DNA from: Bacteroides neonati | GTDB taxonomy: Bacteria; Bacteroidota; Bacteroidia; Bacteroidales; Bacteroidaceae | NCBI RefSeq assembly: GCF_000499785.1 | Contig: NZ_HG726023.1 | Location: 64,534-128,533 of the forward strand | Reading direction: 5' to 3' | Length of the DNA stretch: 64,000 nt | Part shown: piece after piece, positions 8,787 through 17,936 of the stretch | How the letters are laid out: every line of letters starts with the position of its first letter | Numbering within the stretch: position 1 is the first letter of the stretch | Program-made: the position numbers and the translations under genes | The notes under the pieces: model-generated | Seen by the model: only the letters and a program-made list of their open reading frames with translations | Databases searched by the model: none | Told to the model about the DNA's origin: nothing

Positions 8787-8794
8787 CAAATATA
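8787..8794 (-). promoter_or_regulatory. -7 box for the GT2 gene
   Basis: Minus-strand TATATTTG fits TAnnTTTG and lies about 30 bases before the chosen ATG, which also argues against the longer TTG start. Confidence 0.45.
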
Positions 8795-8815
8795 CACGAT
8801 AATTTGAGATATAAT

Positions 8816-8847
8816 AAAAAAAACGGGAGCAAATGGCTCCCGTTTTT
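8816..8847. terminator. bidirectional terminator after efp
   Basis: AACGGGAGC pairs with GCTCCCGTT around AAATG, flanked by A runs on the left and T runs on the right, so it works for efp on the minus strand. Confidence 0.88.
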
Positions 8848-8876
8848 TACTGATACAGTGATTTTAACTGTAAAAG

Positions 8877-9443
8877 TTATACTTTTACGCGGTTTTGGTA
8901 TGAACCGTCGCGTGTGTCGATTTCGATTGTTTCGCCTTCGTTGATAAACAAAGGGACACGAATCTCAGCACCTGTTTCCAGAGTAGCAGGTTTGCTGGCA
9001 TTGGTAGCTGTGTCGCCCTTCAAGCCCGGTTCGGTATAGGTAATCTTCAACTGTACTTTCACAGGAAGATCGGCATACAATACAGTTTCGGTCGAAGCAT
9101 CAGAAACCACGTCGACAATCATCTCTTCCTTTAAGAAGTCAACACCGTTGATGAGATCGCGAGCAATGGGGTGTTGGTCGAAAGTTTCTTGGTTCATGAA
9201 GATATACTCTTCACCTTCTTTATATAAGAACTGATAGGGGCGACGCTCTACACGTACATCTTCCAGCTTCTCGCCGATGTTGAAACGACGTTCAAGGACA
9301 TAGCCACTGACCACATCTTTCAGTTTCGTGCGCATAAAGGTATTACCCTTACCTGGCTTTACGTGAAGGAATTCGATGCAAAAATAGAGCTTACCATCCA
9401 TGCGGATGCAAGTTCCGTTCTTGATGTCTTGTGAATTGATCAT
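8877..9443 (-). CDS. efp: elongation factor P
   Basis: Binds the ribosome between the P and E sites and relieves stalling at polyproline stretches. The 188-residue length and three beta-barrel-domain layout are normal. The tip of domain I reads VKPGKGNTFMRTKLK, with Lys32 at the position modified in E. coli EF-P; no modification enzyme gene is seen here. The C-terminal IDTRDGSYQNRVKV is the usual family ending. It is a single-gene unit with a well-formed promoter (9499-9530) and a strong terminator. Confidence 0.97.
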   Translation of the reverse strand: MINSQDIKNGTCIRMDGKLYFCIEFLHVKPGKGNTFMRTKLKDVVSGYVLERRFNIGEKLEDVRVERRPYQFLYKEGEEYIFMNQETFDQHPIARDLINGVDFLKEEMIVDVVSDASTETVLYADLPVKVQLKITYTEPGLKGDTATNASKPATLETGAEIRVPLFINEGETIEIDTRDGSYQNRVKV

Positions 9444-9498
9444 ACTTTAATTTTCTTTTTTATGTAATTATTGAGTTGTCTCTTCCTCATTTAGACTG

Positions 9499-9530
9499 CA
9501 AAAGTAATCTAAATCAATAAAAAAGCCAAA
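9499..9530 (-). promoter_or_regulatory. promoter of efp
   Basis: Minus-strand TTTG (9527-9530), 20-base spacer, TACTTTTG (9499-9506): a near-consensus Bacteroides promoter. Confidence 0.75.
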
Positions 9531-9557
9531 GTCTTTTGACTAAAAATGAGTTATCTC

Positions 9558-9588
9558 TTGGTTTATTTGAAAAAAGTACCTATTTTTG
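9558..9588 (+). promoter_or_regulatory. promoter of rpmH
   Basis: TTGG (9558-9561), 19-base spacer, TATTTTTG (9581-9588), ending 44 bases before the L34 start. Confidence 0.7.
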
Positions 9589-9632
9589 CAGCCCGATTAC
9601 AGTAGGATAATAACATAAAACAATATATAGAA

Positions 9633-9794
9633 ATGAAGAGAACTTATCAACCCTCTAACAGAAAGAGAAAAAACAAGCACGGTTTCCGTGAGAGAATGGA
9701 GTCGGCTAATGGTCGTAGAGTATTGGCTGCCCGTCGTGCAAAAGGTCGCAAGAAACTAACTGTTTCTGACGAATACAACGGAGTGAAACGATAA
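9633..9794 (+). CDS. rpmH: 50S ribosomal protein L34
   Basis: A 53-residue, very basic protein beginning [18 protein letters not shown] and continuing with [17 protein letters not shown] and AKGRKKL, the unmistakable L34 pattern. It is part of the large ribosomal subunit. It is expressed as its own unit with a good promoter (9558-9588) and a terminator right after the stop. The C-terminus is a few residues longer than in E. coli ([11 protein letters not shown]), as is usual in Bacteroidetes. It is too short for common ORF cutoffs but clearly real. Confidence 0.98.
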   Translation: MKRTYQPSNRKRKNKHGFRERMESANGRRVLAARRAKGRKKLTVSDEYNGVKR

Positions 9795-9816
9795 CACTCT
9801 GTTCTTTAAAAGACAA

Positions 9817-9854
9817 AAAAGAAGTGAAGGTATTGCCTTTACTTCTTTTTTTTT
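9817..9854 (+). terminator. terminator after rpmH
   Basis: GAAGTGAAGG pairs with CCTTTACTTC around TATTG and is followed by a run of nine or more T. Confidence 0.88.
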
Positions 9855-9951
9855 GTCCCCAAATCCCTTGAATTTATAGCCGGAACTGTCTGTCTGATTG
9901 GCAACTCTAAAAAACTAGGCGCAACTCTGCACTACTCTGTGTTGAAAATAG

Positions 9952-9959
9952 TATCTTTG
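9952..9959 (+). promoter_or_regulatory. -7 box before the PASTA gene
   Basis: TATCTTTG fits TAnnTTTG, 25 bases before the start at 9985; no clear -33 element. Confidence 0.45.
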
Positions 9960-9984
9960 TCTCCAATTGTAACAGCTAAGAATT

Positions 9985-10629
9985 ATGACGGTAAAAGATT
10001 TTTTTTCTTTCAAAGCAAATAAATACTTTTGGGTGAATCTGATAGCCATGGTTGTGGTGGTATGCGTACTGCTTTTCATCGTATTGAAGGGGTTGGACAT
10101 ATACACCCGTCACGGAGAGGCAGTGGTAGTACCCGATGTAAAAGGAATGCAGATGGAAGAAGCAGAGGCTTTTCTCCGGAATCATGGCCTTGCTTGTGTG
10201 GTTTCCGACTCTAGTTATGTGAAAAACGAACCGGCGGGAAGCATTCTTGATTTAACCCCCGGTGCCGGACAAAAAGTGAAAGAAGGCAGAGTGATTTACT
10301 TAACCATCAATGCACTGAACGTACCCTTGAGAGCAGTACCCGATGTAGCCGACAATAGTTCGGTGCGTCAGGCGCAGGCGCGTATGCTGGCTATTGGGTT
10401 TAAGCTAACCGAAAACGAGTTGGTGAATGGCGAAAAAGACTGGGTGTATGGGGTTAAGTACAAAGGGCATCAGTTAGTGACCGGCGAGAAAGTGCCTGCC
10501 GGAGCAACATTGACCTTGATGGTGGGAAGTGGTGATCTACAAGACGAACTCTCGGGCGATTCGACCGAAGTATCGGGAACCACCGAAGACGCACCCGCAC
10601 CTGCTACTACCGATGAATCCTGGTTTTAA
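9985..10629 (+). CDS. membrane-anchored PASTA domain protein
   Basis: 214 residues: a short cytoplasmic N-terminus, one transmembrane helix near residues 19-39 (NLIAMVVVVCVLLFIVL), then two PASTA-type repeats. The first begins VVVPDVKGMQMEEAEAFL and the second RAVPDVADNSSVRQAQARML. The tail is rich in acidic residues, Thr, Pro and Ala. PASTA domains in other proteins bind peptidoglycan fragments; here there is no kinase or transpeptidase domain attached. It is followed by rluD and ddl on the same strand, an arrangement seen in Bacteroidales, and the neighbouring ddl suggests a cell-wall role. That role is inference. Confidence 0.88.
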   Translation: MTVKDFFSFKANKYFWVNLIAMVVVVCVLLFIVLKGLDIYTRHGEAVVVPDVKGMQMEEAEAFLRNHGLACVVSDSSYVKNEPAGSILDLTPGAGQKVKEGRVIYLTINALNVPLRAVPDVADNSSVRQAQARMLAIGFKLTENELVNGEKDWVYGVKYKGHQLVTGEKVPAGATLTLMVGSGDLQDELSGDSTEVSGTTEDAPAPATTDESWF

Positions 10630-10661
10630 GTAGATATTAAAAGAAGAAAGACAGAAAACAG

Positions 10662-11732
10662 ATGATAGACGAACTTCCGGACGAAATAGACAATGATATA
10701 GATGATATAGAACCCGTCGGAGACGAAGGACAACTATATGAACACTTCCGGGTGGTAGTAGATAAAGGGCAAGCCAAGATAAGGGTTGATAAATACCTTT
10801 TCGAACGCATTGTCAATGCTTCGCGCAACCGCATTCAAAAGGCTGCCGAAGGTGGATATGTGATGGCCAATGGTACTCCTGTGAAGAGTAACTACAAAGT
10901 AAAACCACTCGATGTGCTTACGGTTATGATGGATCGTCCCCGCTACGACAATGAAATCATTCCCGAAGATATTCCCCTCAATATAGTATACGAAGACCAG
11001 CACCTGATGGTGATTAATAAACCGCCCGGTCTGGTGGTGCATCCCGGTCATGGCAACTACACCGGTACCTTGGTCAATGCATTGGCCTGGCACTTAAAAG
11101 ACGATCCGGAGTATGACGCCAATGATCCGCACGTAGGGTTGGTGCACCGAATAGATAAAGATACTTCGGGCTTGCTGGTCATTGCCAAAACTCCCGATGC
11201 AAAGACCAATCTGGGCTTGCAGTTTTTTAATAAAACAACCAAACGCCAGTATCGTGCGCTGGTATGGGGTACGGTAGAGAACAACGAAGGCACCATTACC
11301 GGCAATCTGGCACGCAATCCCAAAGACCGTATGCAGATGGCTGTGATGAGCGATCCTACTATTGGTAAGCATGCCGTGACCCACTATCGGGTACTCGAAC
11401 GCATAGGTTATGTAACGTTGGTCGAGTGTGTGCTCGAAACCGGACGTACGCATCAGATCAGGGTACACATGAAACACATCGGACACGTATTATTTAATGA
11501 TGAACGATACGGCGGCCACGAAATTCTAAAAGGAACTCACTTTAGTAAATACAAACAATTTGTAAACAACTGCTTTGACACTTGTCCGCGACAGGCTTTG
11601 CATGCCATGACGCTTGGGTTCGTACATCCCGCTACGGGCGAAGAGATGAACTTCACCTCGGAGCTACCCGACGACATGACTCAACTGATAGAGAAGTGGA
11701 GAGGATATATTAGTAATCGAGAAATAGAATGA
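10662..11732 (+). CDS. rluD: RluA/RluD-family 23S rRNA pseudouridine synthase
   Basis: Isomerises uridines to pseudouridine in rRNA. In 356 residues it shows an acidic N-terminal leader, an S4 RNA-binding domain (KIRVDKYLFERIVNASRNR) and the catalytic domain with the active-site Asp in VHRIDKDTSGLLVIAKT, then TGRTHQIRVHMKHIGHV. The order and length fit RluD-type enzymes that modify helix 69, but choice of target within the RluA family is not certain. The acidic first 30 residues are longer than in E. coli. It overlaps ddl by four bases. Confidence 0.92.
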   Translation: MIDELPDEIDNDIDDIEPVGDEGQLYEHFRVVVDKGQAKIRVDKYLFERIVNASRNRIQKAAEGGYVMANGTPVKSNYKVKPLDVLTVMMDRPRYDNEIIPEDIPLNIVYEDQHLMVINKPPGLVVHPGHGNYTGTLVNALAWHLKDDPEYDANDPHVGLVHRIDKDTSGLLVIAKTPDAKTNLGLQFFNKTTKRQYRALVWGTVENNEGTITGNLARNPKDRMQMAVMSDPTIGKHAVTHYRVLERIGYVTLVECVLETGRTHQIRVHMKHIGHVLFNDERYGGHEILKGTHFSKYKQFVNNCFDTCPRQALHAMTLGFVHPATGEEMNFTSELPDDMTQLIEKWRGYISNREIE

Positions 11733-12703
11733 AACGCACTATTGCCATTGTTTGCGGAGGAGATACTTCCGAAATCGTAGTATCCTTGCGCAGTGCACAA
11801 GGTATCTACACCTTTATTGATAAGGAAAAATACAACTTGTACATCGTCGAAATGGAAGGACTTCGCTGGGAGGTACAACTGCCCGACGGAACGAAGCTTC
11901 CGGTCGACCGTAACGACTTCAGCTTTACCAACGGTACGGAGAAAGTCACGTTCGACTTTGCCTATATTACCATCCACGGCACGCCCGGAGAAGATGGTCG
12001 CTTGCAGGGATATTTCGATATGCTGCGTATACCGTACTCTTGTTGTGGTGTATTGGCTGCTGCCATCACGTACGATAAGTTTACCTGCAATCATTACCTG
12101 GCCTCTTTCGGCATTCGTATTGCCGAGTCGCTGTTGCTGCGTCAGGGACAGTCGGTGAGCGATGCCGATGTAATCGAAAAGATCGGTTTGCCTTGTTTCA
12201 TTAAACCAAGCCTAGGGGGATCGAGCTTCGGAACAACGAAAGTGAAAACACCCGAACAGATTCAGCCGGCTATCCTGCATGCTTTTTCCGAAGCAGAGGA
12301 GGTACTTGTCGAGGCATTTATGCAAGGTACCGAAATAACTTGTGGTTGCTACAAAACAAAAAAGAATTCGGTCGTGTTTCCTGTAACGGAAGTGGTTACT
12401 GCCAACGAATTCTTCGACTACGATGCAAAGTACAACGGACAAGTTGAAGAGATTACCCCTGCACGTATTTCGGATGATCTGACGAAGCGGGTACAAACCT
12501 TGACTTCTGCCATTTACGATATTTTGGGTTGTTCGGGTATTATTCGAGTTGACTATATCATCACTGAAGGTGAAAAGATAAACCTGCTCGAGGTGAATAC
12601 TACTCCGGGCATGACTGCTACCAGTTTCATCCCCCAGCAGGTACGTGCTGCCGGACTTGATATTAAAGATGTAATGACCGATATTATTGAGAATAAGTTT
12701 TAA
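11729..12703 (+). CDS. ddl: D-alanine--D-alanine ligase
   Basis: Joins two D-Ala residues with ATP to give the dipeptide used in peptidoglycan precursors. 324 residues, normal length. The N-terminal substrate motif reads CGGDTSEIVVSLRSA, the ATP-grasp region has KPSLGGSSFGTTKV, and the C-terminal metal/substrate motif is LLEVNTTPGMTATSF. The start codon overlaps rluD by four bases and the next gene follows after seven bases, so it sits inside a tight operon with the PASTA, rluD and acyltransferase genes. Confidence 0.96.
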   Translation: MKRTIAIVCGGDTSEIVVSLRSAQGIYTFIDKEKYNLYIVEMEGLRWEVQLPDGTKLPVDRNDFSFTNGTEKVTFDFAYITIHGTPGEDGRLQGYFDMLRIPYSCCGVLAAAITYDKFTCNHYLASFGIRIAESLLLRQGQSVSDADVIEKIGLPCFIKPSLGGSSFGTTKVKTPEQIQPAILHAFSEAEEVLVEAFMQGTEITCGCYKTKKNSVVFPVTEVVTANEFFDYDAKYNGQVEEITPARISDDLTKRVQTLTSAIYDILGCSGIIRVDYIITEGEKINLLEVNTTPGMTATSFIPQQVRAAGLDIKDVMTDIIENKF

Positions 12704-12710
12704 ACGCATA

Positions 12711-13859
12711 ATGATGGATTTAACAGAGTTTGATGAGATTCGTCCATATAATGACGATGAACTTCCTCAGATACTAGAGGAGCTGATTGCCGATCCGGCT
12801 TTTATTAATGCTGCCTGTGCTGCCATACCCAATGTTTCGTTCGAAATGCTGGCTTATCAGATGCGTGGCTGCAAAACAAAACAAGATTTTCAGAAAACAT
12901 TCTGCTATGGTATTCTATGGAAGATTGCCGCAGACTATACAGATGGTTTAACGCTCGATCATACGGCTTTGCCCGACAAGCAGAAAGCATATACTTATCT
13001 GTCCAATCACCGCGATATTATTCTGGATTCGGGCTTTCTTTCAATTTTACTCATTGATCATGGCATGGATACGGTAGAAATTGCCATTGGCGACAACCTA
13101 TTGATTTATCCGTGGATCAAGAAATTGGTACGTGTCAATAAATCATTTATTGTGCAACGTGCATTGACCATGCGCCAGATGCTCGAATCATCGGCTCGCA
13201 TGTCTCGTTATATGCATTATACGGTTTCTGTCAAGAACCAGTCTATCTGGATGGCACAACGCGAAGGTCGTGCCAAAGACTCGAACGATCTGACCCAAGA
13301 CAGTATCTTGAAAATGTTGGCCATGGGTGGCGAAGGAGATATTCTTGATCGCTTGATGGAGATGAATATTGCTCCCACCGCTATCTCATACGAATACGAT
13401 CCGTGCGATTACCTGAAGGCTCAGGAGTTTCAGCTTAAACGAGATGTAGAGGGATATAAGAAAACGACGCAGGATGATTTGAAGAATATGCAGACCGGTC
13501 TTTTCGGGTACAAAGGTAAAGTGCATTTTCAGGTAGCCCCCTGCATCAATGATGTATTGTCTACGCTCGACCGCTCACTCTCGAAACCCGAACTGTATGC
13601 AACCATTTCGACGTTGATCGATAAGCGGATTCATGCGAATTACCGAATCTATCCGGGCAACTATGTAGCACACGATTTATTATCGGGCCAAGCCACTTTC
13701 TCTGCGCAGTACACCGTTGAAGAGAAACAACACTTCGAGACGTATATTGAGAAGCAATTGGCGCGTATTGATATTCCGAACAAAGACTTGCCGTTCTTAC
13801 GTGAGAAAATGTTGTTGATGTATGCCAATCCGTTAATAAACTATCAGATAACCCAGTAG
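12711..13859 (+). CDS. PlsC-like acyltransferase
   Basis: I start at the ATG at 12711 (MMDLTEFDEI), just after ddl, giving 382 residues; a longer frame would overlap ddl. The glycerolipid acyltransferase motifs are present: SNHRDIILDSG (the NHxxxxD active site) and, farther on, MAQREGRAKDSND (block with Gly-Arg for the phosphate group). It is longer than ordinary 1-acylglycerol-phosphate acyltransferases and lacks a clear N-terminal membrane helix. It probably acylates a lipid at the inner membrane; the acceptor is unknown. Its place behind ddl points to envelope biogenesis. Confidence 0.8.
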   Translation: MMDLTEFDEIRPYNDDELPQILEELIADPAFINAACAAIPNVSFEMLAYQMRGCKTKQDFQKTFCYGILWKIAADYTDGLTLDHTALPDKQKAYTYLSNHRDIILDSGFLSILLIDHGMDTVEIAIGDNLLIYPWIKKLVRVNKSFIVQRALTMRQMLESSARMSRYMHYTVSVKNQSIWMAQREGRAKDSNDLTQDSILKMLAMGGEGDILDRLMEMNIAPTAISYEYDPCDYLKAQEFQLKRDVEGYKKTTQDDLKNMQTGLFGYKGKVHFQVAPCINDVLSTLDRSLSKPELYATISTLIDKRIHANYRIYPGNYVAHDLLSGQATFSAQYTVEEKQHFETYIEKQLARIDIPNKDLPFLREKMLLMYANPLINYQITQ

Positions 13860-13882
13860 TCACCTACTAATTGAATGAAATC

Positions 13883-14266
13883 ATGAACTATTTATTTACA
13901 GGAATGTTTGTATTTTTTTCTTCCCTCTTTTCTTGTCAGCCAAAAGGTGATTATATAACCCTTTCGGTCGATGAGTTTGAGACACTGATTAAAGATAAGC
14001 ATATACAGCGACTAGATGTACGTACCTTGGGCGAATATACCGAAGGACACATCTCCGGTGCTCTTAATATCAATGTGCTCAATGACTCCTTTGCTGCTAT
14101 GGCCGATTCTACTTTGCAAAAGAGCGAACCGGTAGCTTTGTATTGCCGCAGCGGTAAGCGTAGTAAGAAGGCTGCAGCAATATTGAGTTCGAAGGGATAT
14201 CGCGTTTATGAACTTGGCGAAGGGTTCAACGCTTGGTTGGAGTCCGGAAAAGAAATTGAAGAGTAG
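13883..14266 (+). CDS. rhodanese-domain lipoprotein
   Basis: The frame opens upstream at a TTG, but the ATG at 13883 (MNYLFTGMFV) gives a clean lipoprotein signal with lipobox SLFSC (Cys18). The remaining 110 residues form one rhodanese domain: LDVRTLGEYTEGHISGALNIN and the active-site loop CRSGKRS with its catalytic Cys. It is probably a lipid-anchored periplasmic sulfurtransferase or a thiol-binding protein. It follows the acyltransferase gene by 23 bases and is the last gene before a terminator. The physiological sulfur donor is unknown. Confidence 0.87.
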   Translation: MNYLFTGMFVFFSSLFSCQPKGDYITLSVDEFETLIKDKHIQRLDVRTLGEYTEGHISGALNINVLNDSFAAMADSTLQKSEPVALYCRSGKRSKKAAAILSSKGYRVYELGEGFNAWLESGKEIEE

Positions 14267-14310
14267 ATAACGAGTTTACCCGCGAGCGTGTGCCATCACA
14301 CGTAAAAAGT

Positions 14311-14352
14311 GAAAGAACCCCTGTTACAGAATTTGTAGCAGGGGTTCTTTCG
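14311..14352. terminator. bidirectional terminator between convergent genes
   Basis: GAAAGAACCCCTG (14311-14323) pairs perfectly with CAGGGGTTCTTTC (14339-14351), located between the rhodanese gene and argF'. T runs are short. Confidence 0.75.
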
Positions 14353-14401
14353 TGTAAAAGTGAATTTTGGTACTCTTTCGAGTGTTGTTTTATTGCCCTG
14401 T

Positions 14402-15358
14402 TTATTCCAATCCTTCGAGCAATCGTTTCAATACGACGGTGGCCGAAATTTCACGATTGGCTGCTTCGGGAATAACAATGGATTGTTGGCTTTCGATCAC
14501 TTCGTCGGTCACAATCATGTTTCTACGTACCGGCAGGCAGTGCATGAAGTAGGCCTGATTGGTTACTGCCATCTGGCGGTCGCTCACCGTCCAGTCACGG
14601 TCTTTGCTTAGTATCTGTCCGTAGGTATCGCCCGAATAGGCTGCCCAGTTTTTGGCATATATAAAATCAGCTCCTTCGAAAGCTTTCATCTGGTCGTACT
14701 CTACGCGTGCGTTGCCTACAAATTCGGGCGCCAGTTCATAGCCTTCGGGATGTGTGATCACAAATTCATAATCGGTAGCATTCATCCACTCGGCAAACGA
14801 GTTGGGTACGGCCTGTGGCAATGGACGCGGATGAGGAGCCCAGCTCAGTACCACTTTGGGGCGAGGCTTCTTTTTATATTCCTCAATCGTGATGAGGTCG
14901 GCAAAGCTCTGCAAAGGATGGCGCGTAGCTGCTTCCATGGAGAACACCGGACGTCCGGAGTATTGGATAAACTGATTGATGATTACCTCTTGATAATCGT
15001 ATTCGCGGTCTTCGAATCGAGCAAACGAGCGTACCCCGATGATGTCGCAGTAGCAACCCATCACCGGAATGGCTTCGAGTATATGTTCGGGTTTATCGCC
15101 GTCCATGATTACACCTCGCTCGGTTTCAAGTTTCCAGGCACCTTGATTGATATCGAGCACCATTACATTCATGCCCAGATTCATGGCTGCCTTGTGTGTG
15201 CTGAGACGAGTGCGAAGGCTTGAGTTGAAGAAAATCATCATCAACGTTTTGTTTCGTCCCATCTCTACATACTTAAACCGATCGTTCTTGATCTCGAATG
15301 CTTCGGCAAGTGCAGACTTCAGGTTGCCGATGTCCTGTACACAAGTAAATTTCTTCAT
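14402..15358 (-). CDS. argF': N-succinylornithine carbamoyltransferase
   Basis: Transfers a carbamoyl group to an N2-acylated ornithine in arginine synthesis. 318 residues with the carbamoyl-phosphate motif SSLRTRLST (a variant of STRTR), HPLQSFADL and HCLPVRR. Residue 90 is Pro (GDKPEH). In published work on the B. fragilis enzyme, Pro90 marks the succinylornithine-specific form while Glu at the matching site marks the acetylornithine form. The gene is third in a proB-proA-argF' unit, 34 bases behind proA. The acyl-donor choice follows from Pro90 and is well supported but not proved here. Confidence 0.92.
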   Translation of the reverse strand: MKKFTCVQDIGNLKSALAEAFEIKNDRFKYVEMGRNKTLMMIFFNSSLRTRLSTHKAAMNLGMNVMVLDINQGAWKLETERGVIMDGDKPEHILEAIPVMGCYCDIIGVRSFARFEDREYDYQEVIINQFIQYSGRPVFSMEAATRHPLQSFADLITIEEYKKKPRPKVVLSWAPHPRPLPQAVPNSFAEWMNATDYEFVITHPEGYELAPEFVGNARVEYDQMKAFEGADFIYAKNWAAYSGDTYGQILSKDRDWTVSDRQMAVTNQAYFMHCLPVRRNMIVTDEVIESQQSIVIPEAANREISATVVLKRLLEGLE

Positions 15359-15392
15359 GTTCTTTTATTTGTTAACTGTTAATCACTGATTG

Positions 15393-16640
15393 TTATTTCC
15401 TTATCTGGCCGTCTCCTTCGATGATCCATTTGTACGAAGTGATCTCCTCCAGCCCCATGGGGCCGCGTGCATGGAGCTTCTGTGTGCTGATTCCTATCTC
15501 GGCACCCAATCCGAATTGCGCCCCATCGGTGAAGGCTGTCGATACGTTGGTATATACGCAAGCAGCATCGACCAAACGGGCAAACAGGTTGGCACGTTCC
15601 CGGTTTTCGGTCACGATACTTTCGCTATGTTTCGAACTATATTCCTGAATGTGTCCCAGTGCATCCTCGAAGGTAGGCACTGTTTTAACGGCCATCTTAT
15701 AGTCCAGAAATTCGGTTCCGAAGCTATCGGGGGTAGCCTGTCGCAGCATTGAGACCGGGTAGTGCCCTTGCAAGGCATGGTAGGCTTTGGCATCGGCATA
15801 GATGATGACGTTGCTTGCCTGTAATTCGCGACACAGCTCGGGCAGGTCGTGCAAACGAGCTTCGTGAATGAGTACACAGTCGAGTGCGTTGCAAACACTC
15901 ACCCGACGGGTTTTGGCGTTGTGAATGATGGCAGCACCTTTGGCTGTATCGCCGAACTCGTCGAAGTAAGTATGGCAAATACCGGCTCCTGTTTCGATCA
16001 CCGGTATGGTAGCATTTTCGCGGACAAAGTGAATCAGTCCGCTACTACCGCGAGGAATCAATAAGTCGACATAACCAACGGCATGTAGCAGTTCGGTAGT
16101 CGCTTCGCGGTCGGCAGGTAGCAGTTCGACGATATGTGTGTTGATGTGATAATCCTTCAATACGCTGTGTATTACCTTTACGATGGCACGGTTAGATGCA
16201 TCGGCATCACTTCCGCCTTTGAGTAGGCAAGCGTTGCCACTCTTCAGGCATAGAGAAAAAACGTCGAAGCTCACGTTGGGGCGTGCTTCGTAAATAATGC
16301 CGATCACGCCAAAAGGAACGCTTACTTTGGTTAGTTTCATTCCGTTGGGGCGTATGCTTTCTTTGAGAATACGCCCCAGCGGAGAGGGTAGGGTTGCTAC
16401 ATTGCGTATATCGGCAGCAATCTCTTTCAAGCGCTGTTCGGTCAGTTTCAAACGGTCGTATTTCGGATCGCTTTTATCCATCCGCTCCAGATCCTTTTGG
16501 TTCTCGCTCAGAATGTAGTCCGATGAGGCAATGGCGGCATCGGCTACGCTATGGAGCAGCTGGTTGATGGTTTCGTCGTTTACCAATGCCAACTCCCGTC
16601 CGGCAGCCCGTACAGCTGCAAATGTTTCGTTCAGATTCAT
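15393..16640 (-). CDS. proA: glutamate-5-semialdehyde dehydrogenase
   Basis: Reduces gamma-glutamyl phosphate with NADPH to glutamate-5-semialdehyde, the second step of proline synthesis. 415 residues, full length. Typical ProA blocks are visible: [38 protein letters not shown], the catalytic Cys region [12 protein letters not shown], and [19 protein letters not shown] near the end. The gene starts four bases after proB ends, so the kinase and dehydrogenase are made together, as expected for enzymes that pass an unstable intermediate. Confidence 0.97.
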   Translation of the reverse strand: MNLNETFAAVRAAGRELALVNDETINQLLHSVADAAIASSDYILSENQKDLERMDKSDPKYDRLKLTEQRLKEIAADIRNVATLPSPLGRILKESIRPNGMKLTKVSVPFGVIGIIYEARPNVSFDVFSLCLKSGNACLLKGGSDADASNRAIVKVIHSVLKDYHINTHIVELLPADREATTELLHAVGYVDLLIPRGSSGLIHFVRENATIPVIETGAGICHTYFDEFGDTAKGAAIIHNAKTRRVSVCNALDCVLIHEARLHDLPELCRELQASNVIIYADAKAYHALQGHYPVSMLRQATPDSFGTEFLDYKMAVKTVPTFEDALGHIQEYSSKHSESIVTENRERANLFARLVDAACVYTNVSTAFTDGAQFGLGAEIGISTQKLHARGPMGLEEITSYKWIIEGDGQIRK

Positions 16641-16644
16641 GCCT

Positions 16645-17727
16645 CTATTCTATATAAAGATAGTCATAATGTACTACTGCTTTCTTTCCGTGTTTACCCA
16701 TTGCTTCGCGTGCCTGTGCCGAGTCGCAGTTGGCCTTGCCTACACCTACGGGATGCCCCAGAAAATTGATGATTCGCACAATGTCGTCTTTCTCGAACTC
16801 ACCTTCGATGCGGGTAATGCCTACGGGCAATATACTGACTGCTTTGTCCGAGGTCAGCACATCGGTTGCACACTCATTGATGTGTATTTCGCCTTTGGCG
16901 AATCCATCGCTGTGCGCAATCCATTTCTTGATACTCGATACGGGTGCTGCCGAGGGGGTAAAACGGGTACAAAGTGTTTCGGTCGGCTTTTGCAGCAGGT
17001 CGACCAATATATTATCGCGTTTGCCGTTGGCAATGATCACGGTGATGCCTTCGTCGGCTACCTTGCGGGCTATATTCGTTTTGGTGAGCATCCCGCCTCG
17101 TCCGAAGCTTGATTTGCCGGCCTGAATATAATGTGACAGATCTTTGCCTTGACCGATTTCGCGAATTACTGTAGCATCGGGATCGGCGGGCGAACCATTG
17201 TAGATGCCGTCGATGTTACTCAGAATGATAAGCGCCTGTGCGTTCATCATCGAAGCGATAAGCCCCGATAACTCATCGTTGTCGGTAAACATCAGTTCGG
17301 TTACTGAGATGGTATCGTTTTCATTGACAACCGGAATAACACCATTCTCAAGCATCACCGTCATACAGTTCTTTTGATTGAGGTAATGGCGGCGTGTACC
17401 GAAGCTCTCTTTGGTGGTAAGCACCTGACCAACCGGAATACCGTGGTCGCGAAAGAGCTCATAATAGCGGTTGAGAAGCTTGGCCTGCCCCACAGCCGAA
17501 AATAGTTGACGCTGGTCGACGCTGTCCAGTTTCTTATCGGTACGTATTTCGCTGCGTCCGGATGCAACAGCTCCCGATGAGACTAAAATGATTTCTACGC
17601 CTGCCTGATGAAGTTCGGCTATTTGGTCAACCAGAGCCGACATACGTGTCACGTCTAATGTACCATCCGGCCGTGTTAGGACATTACTTCCTACCTTTAC
17701 GGCAACTCGTGTAAACTCTTGTTTCAT
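16645..17727 (-). CDS. proB: glutamate 5-kinase
   Basis: Phosphorylates glutamate in the first, normally feedback-controlled step of proline synthesis. Start chosen at the ATG at 17727 ([17 protein letters not shown]), giving 360 residues; a longer frame would run over the promoter. The amino-acid kinase domain shows [28 protein letters not shown] and GRGGMLTK, and a C-terminal PUA domain spans roughly residues 270-350. First gene of the proB-proA-argF' unit. A TATATTTG box at 17749-17756 and an inverted/direct repeat array farther upstream are the only upstream signals seen. Confidence 0.96.
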   Translation of the reverse strand: MKQEFTRVAVKVGSNVLTRPDGTLDVTRMSALVDQIAELHQAGVEIILVSSGAVASGRSEIRTDKKLDSVDQRQLFSAVGQAKLLNRYYELFRDHGIPVGQVLTTKESFGTRRHYLNQKNCMTVMLENGVIPVVNENDTISVTELMFTDNDELSGLIASMMNAQALIILSNIDGIYNGSPADPDATVIREIGQGKDLSHYIQAGKSSFGRGGMLTKTNIARKVADEGITVIIANGKRDNILVDLLQKPTETLCTRFTPSAAPVSSIKKWIAHSDGFAKGEIHINECATDVLTSDKAVSILPVGITRIEGEFEKDDIVRIINFLGHPVGVGKANCDSAQAREAMGKHGKKAVVHYDYLYIE

Positions 17728-17748
17728 TCTGCTATCATTTTGAAAATA

Positions 17749-17756
17749 CAAATATA
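17749..17756 (-). promoter_or_regulatory. -7 box for proB-proA-argF'
   Basis: Minus-strand TATATTTG, 21 bases before the proB ATG. Confidence 0.5.
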
Positions 17757-17841
17757 GGATTTTTTCCTTTAAAGCAGGTCGTACTCTTAGTATTAAAAGC
17801 ACCTAAGTCCTGTGATGGAAAAGAACTGTATTTATATACGC

Positions 17842-17910
17842 AAACATCCCCATGTTTTAGATCGAAACATGGGGATGTTCTGTACTAAAACATGGGGATG
17901 TTCTTGTTCT
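17842..17910. repeat. three 23-bp tandem units with palindromic core
   Basis: Units 17842-17864, 17865-17887 and 17888-17910 each begin AAACAT, then four C (first unit) or four G (second and third), then ATGTT. The first unit is thus the reverse complement of the core of the others, allowing alternative stem-loops. It lies between the DUF2007 gene and the proB promoter; no reading frame crosses it. Confidence 0.85.
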
Positions 17911-17936
17911 TTGTTTGGGGTTTTTTACTGATAAGG

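Noticed and set aside
12212..12709. minus-strand 165-residue frame inside ddl
   Set aside because: Antisense of an intact D-Ala-D-Ala ligase gene; no family resemblance.
16531..17112. plus-strand 193-residue frame over the proA-proB junction
   Set aside because: Opposite two well-defined enzyme genes; Cys- and Tyr-rich composition typical of antisense frames.
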